Below, piece by piece: positions 43,633 to 52,328 of a DNA stretch of 64,000 bases. Made by a program: the position numbers and the translations under genes. How positions within the stretch are numbered: the first letter of the stretch is position 1; each line of letters begins with the position of its first letter. The notes below the pieces were generated by a model that did no database searches, was not told the DNA's origin, and saw only the letters and a list, made by a program, of their open reading frames with translations. Origin of the DNA: JAGVJT01 sp964513205 (GTDB lineage: Bacteria; Pseudomonadota; Gammaproteobacteria; Legionellales; Legionellaceae); the NCBI GenBank assembly GCA_964513205.1, contig CAZELP010000004.1, forward strand, positions 66,183-130,182, in the 5' to 3' direction.

Positions 43633-44813
43633 AACGCATTATTTAGAATTAAATCACGCATTTTAGCACAAACTTCGTGTAAAACATGAATGTTGTGTAG
43701 ACTTGCCAACGCAGCAAACCCTATGCTTTTTTGCTTAAATAAATCATGCAAATAGGCTCTGGAGTAATGTTGACACGTATAACATGAGCATGACTCCATA
43801 ATGGGTCTGAAATCATTCGCAAAAATTGATTTTTTTATATGTAAACGCGCCTGATCGTATTCGCTTTCAAATATCAACCAGTTCTGATGTGGTCGCAGCT
43901 CGCCGCAATACAGTGCTCCATGACGGGCATTGCGTGTTGGAGCGACACAATCAAACATGTCAATTCCTTCGTAAACCACATTGAGCAAATCTTGCGGCGA
44001 CATTCCGACACCCATGCTGTAACGAGGCTTTTCTTCGGGCAACAAGTCGTGAACCCATTGAATCAACTCCACTGTTTTTTTCATATCAAAACCAACCGTC
44101 TCGCCTCCTAAAGCCACTCCAGAAACAGCTTGACTGGCGACAAAAAGAGCACTTTCCCGCCGTAGTACACGATGACTTCCACCTTGAACAATTCCAAACA
44201 AAGCTTGTTCAAAACCATAACGAGATTGAGGGTTGGCTTCATGATATGCGATAGATTGGCGCAGCCAACGATGTGTTCGGTCCATGATGTGTCGAGCCAC
44301 CGGTTCAGAGCAAGCATCAGGCGTACACTGATCAAAAGCCATAATGATATCTGCACCAATGATCTTTTGCGTTTCCAACGACATTTCCGGTGTCATGTGA
44401 ATCATTGTATCCGATGAAGGGAGTTTAAAGTGCGCCCCCTCTTCATCAATAGTGCATATTTCTTTATTTTTTGACAAACTAAAAACTTGAAAACCACCAC
44501 TGTCCGTTAGCATAGGGCCAGCCCACCCCATAAAGCGATGCATACCTCCTGCCGCCTCAATCACAGACATTCCAGGTGACACCAACATGTGGTAAGTATT
44601 TCCGCCCAAAATCATTTGACTCTTGCAGCTTTGTAACGCCTGAGGCATCACATTATTAACACCAGCTCGCGTACCAACCGGCATAAACATCGGAGTTAAG
44701 CATTCACCATGCGGCGTGACAATACGCATCACGCGCGCACGCGAATATTTGTGTTTGGCTACACAAGAAGACGAAAAACTTACCGAGGAATCGGGACTAG
44801 AATCAATCGACAA
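43629..44813 (-). CDS. tgt: tRNA-guanine transglycosylase (atypical, Chlamydia-like)
   Basis: Exchanges guanine 34 of GUN-anticodon tRNAs for a queuosine precursor. Family features are FMPVGTRAGV, LTDSGGFQVFSLS, MAFDQCTPD with the general-base Asp and Cys, FGIVQGG, FDCVAPTRNARHG and the zinc site CSCYTC. The substrate loop reads SGVALGGET instead of the E. coli-type GGLAVGE, and the N-terminus has SRARVMRI; both resemble, from memory, Chlamydia Tgt (SRARVGRI, GSAIGGS), which takes queuine. The best start is TTG at 44813, with AGGT 8 bases upstream; the frame stays open to 44894 inside dsbB. It overlaps dsbB by 34 bases. Confidence 0.9.
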   Translation of the reverse strand: MSIDSSPDSSVSFSSSCVAKHKYSRARVMRIVTPHGECLTPMFMPVGTRAGVNNVMPQALQSCKSQMILGGNTYHMLVSPGMSVIEAAGGMHRFMGWAGPMLTDSGGFQVFSLSKNKEICTIDEEGAHFKLPSSDTMIHMTPEMSLETQKIIGADIIMAFDQCTPDACSEPVARHIMDRTHRWLRQSIAYHEANPQSRYGFEQALFGIVQGGSHRVLRRESALFVASQAVSGVALGGETVGFDMKKTVELIQWVHDLLPEEKPRYSMGVGMSPQDLLNVVYEGIDMFDCVAPTRNARHGALYCGELRPHQNWLIFESEYDQARLHIKKSIFANDFRPIMESCSCYTCQHYSRAYLHDLFKQKSIGFAALASLHNIHVLHEVCAKMRDLILNNAL

Positions 44814-45286
44814 AATAATATACCTGAAATAAAAAACATCAAACCAAAATAAATGGCAGACCATCCCGCCATGGAAAGCCCCAAGCCTCGCCAAAGCACC
44901 TCACCGCAACTACCCGATCCCCACAAAAACAAATGGACTAAATCACGCCATGGAAAATAACGGATTAGCATTTCAATTCCAGGCAAACAGACTGAAGCAT
45001 CAGGCGAAGTAATGGTTTCAAGCCATAATTGACGAGAAGCAAAAAAAAGCCCTAATGCAGCCATCACCATTTGGAACACAACCACGTGCTTGGCTCGAGC
45101 GATACTTTTAAGAGAAAGCCCTAGAAGACCAAAAAATAAAAGACCAAATGCGCAAACACGCTGCATCAGACATAAAGGACATGGCTGCAATCCTAAACCA
45201 TATTGTAAATAAAATACAAAAAAAATAACACCCGTGGTCAAGCTAGTCATTCCATTCTGAATCAAGCGAAAACCACGCTTTGTCAT
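44780..45286 (-). CDS. dsbB: Disulfide bond formation protein DsbB
   Basis: Inner-membrane quinone reductase that re-oxidises periplasmic DsbA. The 168-aa protein has four helices and the two redox Cys pairs: CPLC near residues 36-39 in the first loop, and one Cys in SVCLPGIEML with a second in GSGSCGEVLW in the second loop. It overlaps the end of eno by 4 bases (ATGA), an unusual partner, and overlaps tgt downstream. Confidence 0.94.
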   Translation of the reverse strand: MTKRGFRLIQNGMTSLTTGVIFFVFYLQYGLGLQPCPLCLMQRVCAFGLLFFGLLGLSLKSIARAKHVVVFQMVMAALGLFFASRQLWLETITSPDASVCLPGIEMLIRYFPWRDLVHLFLWGSGSCGEVLWRGLGLSMAGWSAIYFGLMFFISGILFCRLILVPIPR

Positions 45287-46557
45287 ACCGCTCCCCTTAA
45301 GATGCGTTTCCCTGCATATGGCAATCTGGTCATAGAGGCGATTCGTAAAAGCTGATTATACTTCGCAACACGATCCGTGCGACACATAGAACCCGTTTTA
45401 ATTTGTCCACACCCTGTCGCAACAGCCAAATCAGCAATAATGGTATCTTCTGTTTCACCTGAACGATGCGACATGACGCAACGATAGTCATTTTGAGCGG
45501 CAATCCGCATGGTCTCACGCGCTTCACTTAACGTGCCGATTTGGTTAGGCTTAATTAAAACCGCGTTTGCGACACCAGCGTCAATTCCTTTTTTCAAAAT
45601 TGCAGGGTTTGTCACAAATAGGTCATCACCCACCAATTGAATACGCGCACCTAGAGCCGTGGTCATGATGGACCAACCATCCCAATCATGCTCATCCAAA
45701 CCATCTTCGATACTCACGATGGGGTAATGTTGAACAAGCTCACGATAATATTCAACAAGCGTTCGACTATCGAACTCAGCTCCTTCTGAGCGTAAATGGT
45801 AAAATCCATCGCTAAATAAAGAGGATGCGGCCACATCTAAAGAAAAAACAATTTCTTCACCCAATTTAAAACCGGCTCGCAAAACAGCATCCGATAGCAA
45901 ATCAAGCGCTTGCCGATTCGACTTTAAATCTGGTGCAAAACCACCTTCATCACCAACCGCAGTATTCAAGCCTTTTTGCTTCAACACATCACGTAACACA
46001 TGGAATGTCTCGGTACCCATTTGGATTGCGGTTTGAAAATCAGAAGCCCCCACGGGCATGATCATAAACTCTTGAATATCGACGTTGTTGTCTGCGTGCA
46101 TCCCTCCGTTTAGAACATTCATCATGGGCACAGGCAGCATCATTGGTTCATCGTGGTTTAATGTCTCAAACAGAGGACGACCAATTGTCGTTGCGTAAGC
46201 GCGAGCGCATGCAACGGAAACCGCCAAAATGGCATTTGCACCCAAACGTGACTTATTGGGAGTGCCATCCAAATGACATAAGGTTGCATCAATCTCTGTT
46301 TGCACATCGACAGACATTCCCTTTAAAGCGGACTGAATGGCTTCATTTACGTGTGCCACTGCTTTCTGAACACCTTTTCCAGCATATCGGGCTGCGTCTT
46401 TATCACGCAATTCACACGCCTCAAAACAGCCAGTTGAAGCGCCTGATGGAACACTGGCCCGGCCCATTACGCCATTTTCCAAAAAAACATCGGCTTCAAC
46501 AGTTGGATTGCCACGAGAATCAAGAATTTCTCGACCAATAACACTTGCAATGTGCAT
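45283..46557 (-). CDS. eno: Enolase
   Basis: Converts 2-phosphoglycerate to phosphoenolpyruvate; in many bacteria it is also part of the RNA degradosome. The 424-aa protein has GREILDSRGNPTVE, ASVPSGASTG, GDEGGFAPD, the metal ligands in SLDVAAS, SIEDGLDEHDWDGW and VGDDLFVTN, the catalytic Lys in LIKPNQIGTLSE, and SHRSGETED. It is the first gene of eno-dsbB-tgt-tsaC. Confidence 0.97.
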   Translation of the reverse strand: MHIASVIGREILDSRGNPTVEADVFLENGVMGRASVPSGASTGCFEACELRDKDAARYAGKGVQKAVAHVNEAIQSALKGMSVDVQTEIDATLCHLDGTPNKSRLGANAILAVSVACARAYATTIGRPLFETLNHDEPMMLPVPMMNVLNGGMHADNNVDIQEFMIMPVGASDFQTAIQMGTETFHVLRDVLKQKGLNTAVGDEGGFAPDLKSNRQALDLLSDAVLRAGFKLGEEIVFSLDVAASSLFSDGFYHLRSEGAEFDSRTLVEYYRELVQHYPIVSIEDGLDEHDWDGWSIMTTALGARIQLVGDDLFVTNPAILKKGIDAGVANAVLIKPNQIGTLSEARETMRIAAQNDYRCVMSHRSGETEDTIIADLAVATGCGQIKTGSMCRTDRVAKYNQLLRIASMTRLPYAGKRILRGAV

Positions 46558-46640
46558 GAGGTTCCCTTAACAATGAAATTGCCCCTATTGTTTTTCGGAG
46601 GCACAGGATTGTCAAGTTATACCGTCTAATTGATTTGAAT

Positions 46641-47540
46641 CTATGTGTCACTCTTACGAGAAGCAAGACGAGTAATCACAGCAGAAAAGTCAAGATCGCC
46701 AATCGCATCAACCTCATGTGTATAAATCTCTGCCGCTAAAGCGCCTAACGCCGTAGATAGTCCAACACTTTCTGCCGCTTTTTGAGCCAGCTTCAAATCT
46801 TTTAGCATCATTTTTGTACTAAATCCTGGTTGATAAGCATAATTTGCAGGAGATTGCGGCACCACTTTAGGCACAGGGGTATGCATGCTCATCGACCAAC
46901 ATTGTCCTGACGACTGAGTCACGATATCGAAAAGCTTCTGATCACTTAAACCAAGTCGCTCAGCGAGTAAAAAGGCCTCAGAGACACCAATCATTGAAAT
47001 TCCAAGTAACATATTATTGCACAATTTTGCAGCTTGACCTGTACCAGCACCCCCTGTGTGGACTAGTGTTGAACCAAGACAAGCCAACAGTTCATGGTAC
47101 CGTTCAAAACACGTTTGCTCTCCCCCAACCATTAAAGTCAGAGAAGCAAAAAAGGCTCCTCGTACACCACCAGAAACAGGTGCATCTAGACAATCCAATC
47201 CGTGTTTTTTAGCTTCTTCATGCAGGGTTCGAGCCGTCTCAACACCAACAGTCGAGCAATCAACGTACAAAGCTCCTGAACGCATCGACTTGAATACTCC
47301 AAACTCCCCAAGACAAACATCGAGCACTTGCTCTGGTGTTTGCAACATTGTAAAAATCGCATCCTTTTCCTCAGACAATGTGTTGAGATCATCCGCAACC
47401 ACACCCCCTTGAGCTAAAAATGCGGCCTTTGATGCAGGAGAAATGTCATAACCAACTACTTCGTGACCTTTTTTGAGTAAATTCGCGGCCATAGGCAGCC
47501 CCATATGACCCAAACCAATGAATCCAATTTTCATATTCAC
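46641..47540 (-). CDS. mmsB: 3-hydroxyisobutyrate dehydrogenase
   Basis: NAD-dependent oxidation of 3-hydroxyisobutyrate to methylmalonate semialdehyde in valine breakdown. The 299-aa protein has the Rossmann motif GFIGLGHMGLPMAANLLKKG, the substrate-binding DAPVSGGVRGAF, GGAGTGQAAKLCNNML with the catalytic Lys, and PGFSTKMMLKDLKLA. It overlaps mmsA by 4 bases and would supply its substrate. Confidence 0.94.
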   Translation of the reverse strand: MNMKIGFIGLGHMGLPMAANLLKKGHEVVGYDISPASKAAFLAQGGVVADDLNTLSEEKDAIFTMLQTPEQVLDVCLGEFGVFKSMRSGALYVDCSTVGVETARTLHEEAKKHGLDCLDAPVSGGVRGAFFASLTLMVGGEQTCFERYHELLACLGSTLVHTGGAGTGQAAKLCNNMLLGISMIGVSEAFLLAERLGLSDQKLFDIVTQSSGQCWSMSMHTPVPKVVPQSPANYAYQPGFSTKMMLKDLKLAQKAAESVGLSTALGALAAEIYTHEVDAIGDLDFSAVITRLASRKSDT

Positions 47541-49069
47541 GCATCTCCCTGATGTGTTGGCATACTGAACAGGTTTTCTGTCCTTTTCAATTGACTTGAG
47601 CTTGCCGCATCAGCAGTCCATCGAGTCGTAATTGTTTTTAATTTGGTGTAAAAATGAAGCCCCTCTGAACCATGCATCGCATTGTCTCCAAATGATGAAC
47701 GCTTCCATCCACCAAAAGGATGACTTGCAATGGGAACTGGAATGGGAATATTCACACCCACCATACCGACATTCACACGATGAGCAAATTCTCGAGCATA
47801 ATATCCTGTTTCAGTAAAAATGGCCGTACCATTGCCATATGGATTTTGATTCACTAACGCCAACGCTTCTTCAAAAGAATCAACTCGCCGTATCAAAAGC
47901 ACTGGGCCAAAGATTTCTTCCTGGTAAATCGACATCGATTCGGTCACGTTGTCAAACAAACAAGGGCCAAGATAAAATCCGTTTGGATAATCAGGATGAG
48001 TGAAACCACGACCGTCAACACAAAGCGTGGCTCCGGAGGCAACACCTTCGTTAATTAACTTTAAAACACGCTCTCGATGTTTAGCGCTAATCAATGGCCC
48101 CATATCAGCATGGGCTATAAAACCAGCATCAACACGAATATTTTTGATGCGAGCAGATAATTCCGATACCAAAGCATCAGCAAAAGCGTCACCGACAACA
48201 ACAGCAACGGAGATCGCCATGCAACGTTCTCCAGCCGATCCAAAAGCCGCTCCAATTAAAGCTTTTGCGGTCTCTTCTAAACTGGCATCTGGCATCACCA
48301 CCGCATGGTTTTTAGCACCCCCAAATGTCATACAGCGTTTGCCTTTTTCGGTGGCTCTCTGATAAATTGACTCCGCAACTGGCGTAGATGCAACGGCGGT
48401 AAATGCTGCGATTCCTTTGTGCGCAAGCAAATAATCAACTGTCGTTTTATCTCCATGCACAATGTTCAGCACACCTGGAGGCAAACCGGCTTGCAGAAAA
48501 TAATCCAAAAGTTGATTGGCTGCAGAGGGGGTTTGCTCTGATGGCTTTAAGATAAAAGTATTACCGTAGGCGATGGCAGGTATCATCATCCAAAGAGGGA
48601 CCATCACAGGAAAATTAAATGGAGACGCACCTGCGCACACCCCAAGAGGCTGACGCATCGTCGCACAATCAATTTGTTGAGAAACATTCGGCGTCCAAAC
48701 TCCTTGCGATTGACTTAAAAGCCCACAATGAAATTCAATTAGCTCTATCCCACGAGCGATAGAACCTCTGGCGTCTTCCTCTGTTTTACCGTGCTCTCGA
48801 GTCACCGTGCTGACTAGATCATCACGATGCTGTAACAGTATCTCACGCAGACGAAACAAAACCTGCATGCGTTTCGAAGGCGTTGTTTGCGACCATGTTA
48901 AAAAAGCTTTTTGTGCAGATTGAATGGCCTGATCACATAAAGACGCTCCCGCAATCCCAACCACACCAATCGACTCACCTGTGGCCGGATTATACAGTTT
49001 AAGATGCGGCATTTGTGCGTCAAACTGACGTTGATCATCAATGCAATGCGGTACTGTGTAAAGATTCAT
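47537..49069 (-). CDS. mmsA: Methylmalonate-semialdehyde dehydrogenase (CoA-acylating)
   Basis: Converts methylmalonate semialdehyde to propionyl-CoA in valine catabolism. The 510-aa aldehyde dehydrogenase has PFNFPVMVPLWM, GGAKNHAVVMPDAS, the catalytic Cys in FGSAGERCMAISVAVVVG, EEIFGPVLLI and PFGGWKRSSFGD. The GERCMA context is typical of the CoA-acylating MmsA/IolA group. It is coupled by 4-base overlaps to dapB before it and mmsB after it. Confidence 0.94.
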   Translation of the reverse strand: MNLYTVPHCIDDQRQFDAQMPHLKLYNPATGESIGVVGIAGASLCDQAIQSAQKAFLTWSQTTPSKRMQVLFRLREILLQHRDDLVSTVTREHGKTEEDARGSIARGIELIEFHCGLLSQSQGVWTPNVSQQIDCATMRQPLGVCAGASPFNFPVMVPLWMMIPAIAYGNTFILKPSEQTPSAANQLLDYFLQAGLPPGVLNIVHGDKTTVDYLLAHKGIAAFTAVASTPVAESIYQRATEKGKRCMTFGGAKNHAVVMPDASLEETAKALIGAAFGSAGERCMAISVAVVVGDAFADALVSELSARIKNIRVDAGFIAHADMGPLISAKHRERVLKLINEGVASGATLCVDGRGFTHPDYPNGFYLGPCLFDNVTESMSIYQEEIFGPVLLIRRVDSFEEALALVNQNPYGNGTAIFTETGYYAREFAHRVNVGMVGVNIPIPVPIASHPFGGWKRSSFGDNAMHGSEGLHFYTKLKTITTRWTADAASSSQLKRTENLFSMPTHQGDA

Positions 49070-49812
49070 GCCGATTTCCCTAAAAGTAAATGCTCAAGAC
49101 CATAATGCAATGTGTCAAATTGACGCACATGTCGACAAGCCAACAGTAGGCCTGGCATAAACGAAGCCCGATCCAAAGTCTGATGACAAAGACGTAATGT
49201 TTCACCTTTTTGACCAAAAATAACTTCTTGCTCCGCTAAAACACCAGAAATGCGAATAGAATGAATGGGTACTTCTTGGCTTCGAGCACCTCTTGCTCCT
49301 GGCAATAATTCGTGGCAAGGATAATTTGGATGCTCTTTTCTTGATTTTGCGATCATCTCCGCTGTCTTGATAGCAGTTCCTGAGGGCGCCTCTTGTTTAT
49401 GCGGATGATGCGCTTCAATAATTTCAGCCTCAGGCATGTAAGATGCGGCAATTGCAGCAAAATGCATCATCAACACTCCTCCGATTGAAAAATTGGGTAC
49501 AATTATTCCACCCAAATCTTTTTGCTCAGAAAGATGCTTTAATGCCTGGTATTGATCAGCCAAAAGACCTGTCGTACCCACAACAGGCGAAGCGCCTGCT
49601 TCAATGATTGTTTTTGTGTTATGGTAAACTGCCGCGGCGCATGTCAAGTCAACCACAATTTCGGCACCTGTACCGCGGATAGATTCTGCCAAATCGTCAT
49701 GTCGACCAAGCGTTCCAACCACTTTAAAATCAGACTGTAACGCAAGTGTTGCGACAGCCAATTGTCCCATTTTACCTTGGGCTCCATTCACAATAATTTT
49801 GCAAGGTTCCAT
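49066..49812 (-). CDS. dapB: 4-hydroxy-tetrahydrodipicolinate reductase
   Basis: NAD(P)H-dependent step of lysine and diaminopimelate synthesis, needed for peptidoglycan. The 248-aa protein has NGAQGKMGQLAV, VVGTTGLLADQ, NFSIGGVLMMHFA, the substrate-binding EAHHPHKQEAPSGTA with the catalytic His and Lys, and RISGVLAEQEVIFG. Length is slightly short for the family but complete. It is coupled to mmsA by ATGA overlap, a pairing with no obvious pathway link. Confidence 0.95.
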   Translation of the reverse strand: MEPCKIIVNGAQGKMGQLAVATLALQSDFKVVGTLGRHDDLAESIRGTGAEIVVDLTCAAAVYHNTKTIIEAGASPVVGTTGLLADQYQALKHLSEQKDLGGIIVPNFSIGGVLMMHFAAIAASYMPEAEIIEAHHPHKQEAPSGTAIKTAEMIAKSRKEHPNYPCHELLPGARGARSQEVPIHSIRISGVLAEQEVIFGQKGETLRLCHQTLDRASFMPGLLLACRHVRQFDTLHYGLEHLLLGKSA

Positions 49813-49816
49813 GCCA

Positions 49817-50041
49817 TTATCTCTTTTCTGAAGGGTTATTTAATACTTTAGATTGTGTATCGGGCTCATCAGATATGAAGTCTTCTTTGAGCACACGCCA
49901 AGCCCAGACACTCGCAAATGGCCATCCCAAAAAAGACGCTTGTAAAACAAATGCAACAAAAGCGCGGCCCAGTTCACCGCACATAAAAAAAACAAGCCAA
50001 GGGAAAAACCAAGCCAACAAAAAATATCCAAATTTCCTCAT
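49817..50041 (-). CDS. YqaE/Pmp3-like small membrane protein
   Basis: A 74-aa protein with two hydrophobic segments (FLLAWFFPWLVFFM and FVAFVLQASFLGWPFASVWA) and an acidic tail. The order of first helix, Gly turn and second helix with a GW-P motif resembles the YqaE/Pmp3 membrane-potential modulators. The ATG at 50041 has AGGAG 6 bases upstream; longer starts are unlikely. It is the first gene of the dapB-mmsA-mmsB operon, 4 bases from dapB. Confidence 0.7.
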   Translation of the reverse strand: MRKFGYFLLAWFFPWLVFFMCGELGRAFVAFVLQASFLGWPFASVWAWRVLKEDFISDEPDTQSKVLNNPSEKR

Positions 50042-50078
50042 CAGGCACTCCTTTGGTAATGATCTCCATTCGACTTCT

Positions 50079-50084
50079 ATTATA
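50079..50084 (-). promoter_or_regulatory. -10 box for the Pmp3-like/dapB/mmsAB operon
   Basis: A perfect TATAAT on the minus strand lies 37 bases upstream of the ATG at 50041. No good -35 box is found at 15-18 bases, so an activator may be needed. Confidence 0.4.
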
Positions 50085-50138
50085 ATCACAAATTTACGTT
50101 AAAAAGCCATGTTCTAACTGTTAGAGTTTATAAATATT

Positions 50139-50147
50139 TGCTATCAT
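50139..50147 (+). promoter_or_regulatory. Extended -10 promoter for proQ
   Basis: TGCTATCAT is an extended -10 element about 40 bases before the proQ ATG, divergent from the -10 box at 50079-50084. Confidence 0.4.
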
Positions 50148-50187
50148 CCCCTTTTTCGTTTGATCGTAAAAACAGATAGGTCATGGC

Positions 50188-50811
50188 ATGAAAAAGCAGG
50201 CGCCGCACCCCAAAACCACGAGTCTTAATTACAAACAAAAAGCAAAATCCAAACATGCTCGTCATTGCGCGCTGCAGTGGTTAATGCAGACATTTCCCCA
50301 GGCCTTCGATAATAAAGAACGAATTCGTCCGCTCAAACTCGGGATCATGGAAGATATTTTAATGCACGCAGAAAAAGCAGCCGAAGCGGGAATATCCAAA
50401 AGTAAATTGCGAGAAGCGGTTGTTATCTTCACCCGCCGTATCGATTATCTCGCCTGCTTAAAAGCACAAGAAATGCGAATTGATTTATCAGGAGATGCCG
50501 TTAGCCAAGTCACGGCAGAAGATGCAGAAAAAGCCACACTCAAAATCAAAAAACGTATTGAGAAAAGCATCAAAAATTCTCATCGCACCACAACACCGCA
50601 AGTCCACAAACCCATTACACCCAATGCGCCTCCCAAACTCACACCACACCACTATCCTGAGCCTGCACTGATTCAACCATCACCTCAAAAACGCTCATTG
50701 CCATCGATCACAGTGAAGCCAACCCGCCATTATGATCCCAATGCAGTTGCAAGATTAAAGGCCAAGCTGGGTTTATCATTACAAAAACAGGAACTGCTCG
50801 AGGAATCGTGA
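50188..50811 (+). CDS. proQ: ProQ/FinO-domain RNA chaperone
   Basis: RNA-binding protein that stabilises small RNAs and mRNA 3' ends. The 207-aa protein has the FinO domain in residues 25-110: ALQWLMQTFPQAFD, RPLKLGIMEDIL, and KSKLREAVVIFTRRIDYLAC. A basic, Pro-rich linker follows, then a short C-terminal segment (RHYDPNAVARLKAKLG), which looks like the tail found in FinO proteins. The stop overlaps the GTG of the DUF2334 gene (GTGA), so the two are coupled. Confidence 0.9.
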   Translation: MKKQAPHPKTTSLNYKQKAKSKHARHCALQWLMQTFPQAFDNKERIRPLKLGIMEDILMHAEKAAEAGISKSKLREAVVIFTRRIDYLACLKAQEMRIDLSGDAVSQVTAEDAEKATLKIKKRIEKSIKNSHRTTTPQVHKPITPNAPPKLTPHHYPEPALIQPSPQKRSLPSITVKPTRHYDPNAVARLKAKLGLSLQKQELLEES

Positions 50812-52328
50812 AATTCAGCATTCCGGCTCTCTTTCTTATTATATTTTTTAGTTTTCCGAAAGAGGTTCTGGCGGCACATACTCTAAAAAATAACGCAATA
50901 GAGAATCCTTCTGTCTTAATTTTATATGATGCAACGATGCCCATCGGTAGTCGACTCCCGCACCTATTTTTAGCAAATCTGCTTGGACATTTCAAAAAAC
51001 AATACTCGCTCTTGGCCGTAAAAGACTTCTCAACCGAACAAGCCCAAAATTATGAAACGATTTTTTATCTCGGCACCAACTATTACGAACCTCCCCCAGA
51101 AGAATTTTTAAAATTTGTACTCACAACTCGAAAAACCGTGGTTTGGTTTAAATACCATTTATGGGAATTTAAAGGACAACATTCTGATTTTGAAAAACGA
51201 TATGGGTTTTATTTTTCGGGACTCGATCATACGGAATTTGAGCAGATTAGATATAAAAATACCTTACTAACAAGAAATAAATTTGATCAAGAAATGAGTA
51301 TTGTCCAGATTACAACACCTGATCTTGTTGAAATCAAAGCCTATGCCGAAAATAAAGCGGGATTAAAAATTCCCTACGCAGTTCATCGCGACAATTTCTG
51401 GTATTTCGCTGATATTCCTTTTGTATATATCAGTGAAAATGATCGATATCTGGTTTTTGCCGATCTGTTGTATGACATCTTAAACGTAGAAATAAAACCG
51501 AAAAAGCGCGCGCTGATACGCCTTGAAGACATTCACCCTCACTACGACCCGACTCTTCTGCGTCAATTCGCTGATTACTTACACAAAGAAAAAATCCCTT
51601 TTGCCATCAGCATCATCCCTTATTACAAAGATCCAAAAGCATATTACCCTGGCTTAGTTCAAGACTATCCGATTACTCAAGCGCCATTGTTTGTAGAAAC
51701 GATAAAAGACATGAGCAATAAAGGAGGTACGCTCATTCTTCACGGATATACGCATCAATATGAAACAATACAAAATCCGTATCTCGGTGTCTCAGGTGCT
51801 GATTTTGAATTTATGCAAGTCCAAATCGACCCGCATACTTTTAAAATTACCCATATGGACGATATTCCCCAAGACTCAACAGAATGGATAAAAAATCGAA
51901 TTGAACTCGCAGAAAATTTACTTCATGCCGTTGGTTTAGACACTTCAATCTGGGAAACGCCTCATTATGCAGCATCAGCGCTGGACAATCAGTTTTTTGG
52001 AGCGCACTTCAAAGCCATTAGTGGACGTGTTGAATATTTTGAGTCCGGTCAACACAGCAATCAATTTTTTCCTTACCCAATTGAACAAGATGTGTATGGG
52101 CAAAAAATTATCCCTGAAAATCTAGGCTGCTACAGCCCCGTCTCCTGGTACAGCCACCCCAAACGTGACCTCAATGATTTGATTGAAACAGCCGAGAAAA
52201 ATCTGGTTGTACGAGACGCTTGGGCCTCTTTTTATTACCATCCGTACTTAGGATTAGAGGCCCTCAAAACACTCATTCAAAACATTCGTGCACTTGGATA
52301 TGAGTTCGTTAGCGTTCAAACCGTTTGA
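50808..52328 (+). CDS. DUF2334 polysaccharide-deacetylase-like exported protein
   Basis: The 506-aa protein starts with a signal peptide (hydrophobic LFLIIFFSF, Ala-Leu-Ala-Ala cleavage region near residue 22). Residues 30-220 form an alpha/beta domain; from about 237 comes a deacetylase-like (NodB-type) barrel: RLEDIHPHYDP, ISIIPYYKDP, LILHGYTHQYE near 307 and WETPHYAAS near 381. The Asp and His residues fit a metal-dependent sugar or cell-wall deacetylase; substrate is unknown. It starts with GTG inside the proQ stop and its 3' end overlaps the convergent pgk by 13 bases. Confidence 0.85.
   Translation: MKFSIPALFLIIFFSFPKEVLAAHTLKNNAIENPSVLILYDATMPIGSRLPHLFLANLLGHFKKQYSLLAVKDFSTEQAQNYETIFYLGTNYYEPPPEEFLKFVLTTRKTVVWFKYHLWEFKGQHSDFEKRYGFYFSGLDHTEFEQIRYKNTLLTRNKFDQEMSIVQITTPDLVEIKAYAENKAGLKIPYAVHRDNFWYFADIPFVYISENDRYLVFADLLYDILNVEIKPKKRALIRLEDIHPHYDPTLLRQFADYLHKEKIPFAISIIPYYKDPKAYYPGLVQDYPITQAPLFVETIKDMSNKGGTLILHGYTHQYETIQNPYLGVSGADFEFMQVQIDPHTFKITHMDDIPQDSTEWIKNRIELAENLLHAVGLDTSIWETPHYAASALDNQFFGAHFKAISGRVEYFESGQHSNQFFPYPIEQDVYGQKIIPENLGCYSPVSWYSHPKRDLNDLIETAEKNLVVRDAWASFYYHPYLGLEALKTLIQNIRALGYEFVSVQTV

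Noticed and set aside
43629..44894. 27-codon N-terminal extension of Tgt
   Set aside because: It is antisense-free but lies inside dsbB and has no Tgt similarity; the TTG at 44813 has a proper ribosome site.
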